Assembly (NCBI GenBank): GCA_023091735.1
Contig: JALKBU010000717.1
Span: 1-26,795, forward strand
From: Trichomonas tenax
Taxonomy: Eukaryota; Parabasalia; Trichomonadida; Trichomonadidae
DNA: 26,795 bases
Reading direction: 5' to 3'
Made by a program: the position numbers and the translations under genes. This document shows positions 26,780 to 26,795 of the stretch, one piece after another. The notes beneath the pieces are model-generated. The model made no database searches. It had not been told where the DNA came from and worked only from the letters and a program-made list of their open reading frames with translations. The first letter of the stretch is position 1; each line of letters opens with the position of its first letter.

Positions 26780-26795
26780 ATGGAAAAGTGTCAAT
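26780..26795 (+). CDS. Possible start of a gene running off the window
   Basis: The ATG at 26780 (MEKCQ...) follows the promoter-like block immediately. Only five codons are visible, so the product is unknown. The call rests on the upstream motifs alone. Confidence 0.3.

Overview
The window looks like nuclear DNA of a parabasalid protist, most probably a Tritrichomonas-type trichomonad. The reasons are: very AT-rich spacers; compact, almost intronless eukaryotic genes (Sm-D2, eL24, CSN5, importin, golgins, a DHHC-family enzyme); one candidate 25-nt intron ending in TCTAACAAACAG, close to the trichomonad branch-point/3' splice block ACTAACACACAG; an F5/8-type-C-like protein of a kind expanded in trichomonads; and start codons lying a few bases after a TTTGACA/TGTCAAA element. 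Genus is inference; no rRNA or other marker gene is present. Several long open frames open with TTG or GTG. I moved those starts to the first credible ATG.

Layout. 1-127 is a pure TTAG microsatellite at the sequence edge. 128-3190 is AT-rich with no convincing gene. 3233-3772 (+) is a PLAC8-like cysteine-rich protein with a Pro/Gly/Tyr repeat tail, convergent with a coiled-coil acidic protein (3862-5277, -). 5846-8494 (+) is an importin-beta-like HEAT protein. 8932-9933 is bounded by 55-bp inverted repeats and looks like a 1-kb non-autonomous transposon. Next come a small F5/8-type-C-like protein (10073-10735, +) and an orphan 156-aa protein (11092-11562, -). 12953-14248 (+) encodes a tail-anchored golgin-84-like coiled coil. 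A beta-helix-like protein (14287-15216, -) and CSN5 (15570-16457, +) are divergent, with a phased motif array between them. 16823-17420 (-) is a spliced ERICH2-like acidic/Lys-Ala-Pro protein and 18220-18561 (-) is ribosomal protein eL24. 19133-19954 (+) is a GRIP golgin. 20075-20382 is a 308-bp MITE-like element. 20524-21567 (+) is an Akr1-type DHYC palmitoyltransferase and 21789-22124 (-) is Sm-D2. 23163-24146 (-) is a type I membrane protein. 25361-26131 (-) is a leucine-rich-repeat-like gene interrupted by an in-frame TAG. A gene probably starts at 26780 and runs off the end.

Functions. Most genes are housekeeping: RNA splicing, translation, nuclear transport, neddylation control, and Golgi tethering with membrane lipidation. 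They do not form one pathway. The two golgins and the DHHC enzyme share a Golgi/endomembrane theme, but that could be chance.

Most unusual content. A short motif, roughly YTTACATGNCAWA, recurs in promoters. It forms an array at about 19-bp steps between the beta-helix and CSN5 genes and a 19-bp-spaced pair before Sm-D2. It also lies inside the terminal inverted repeats of the 308-bp element and within the 1-kb element, which suggests, as inference, that mobile elements may carry or spread a regulatory site.
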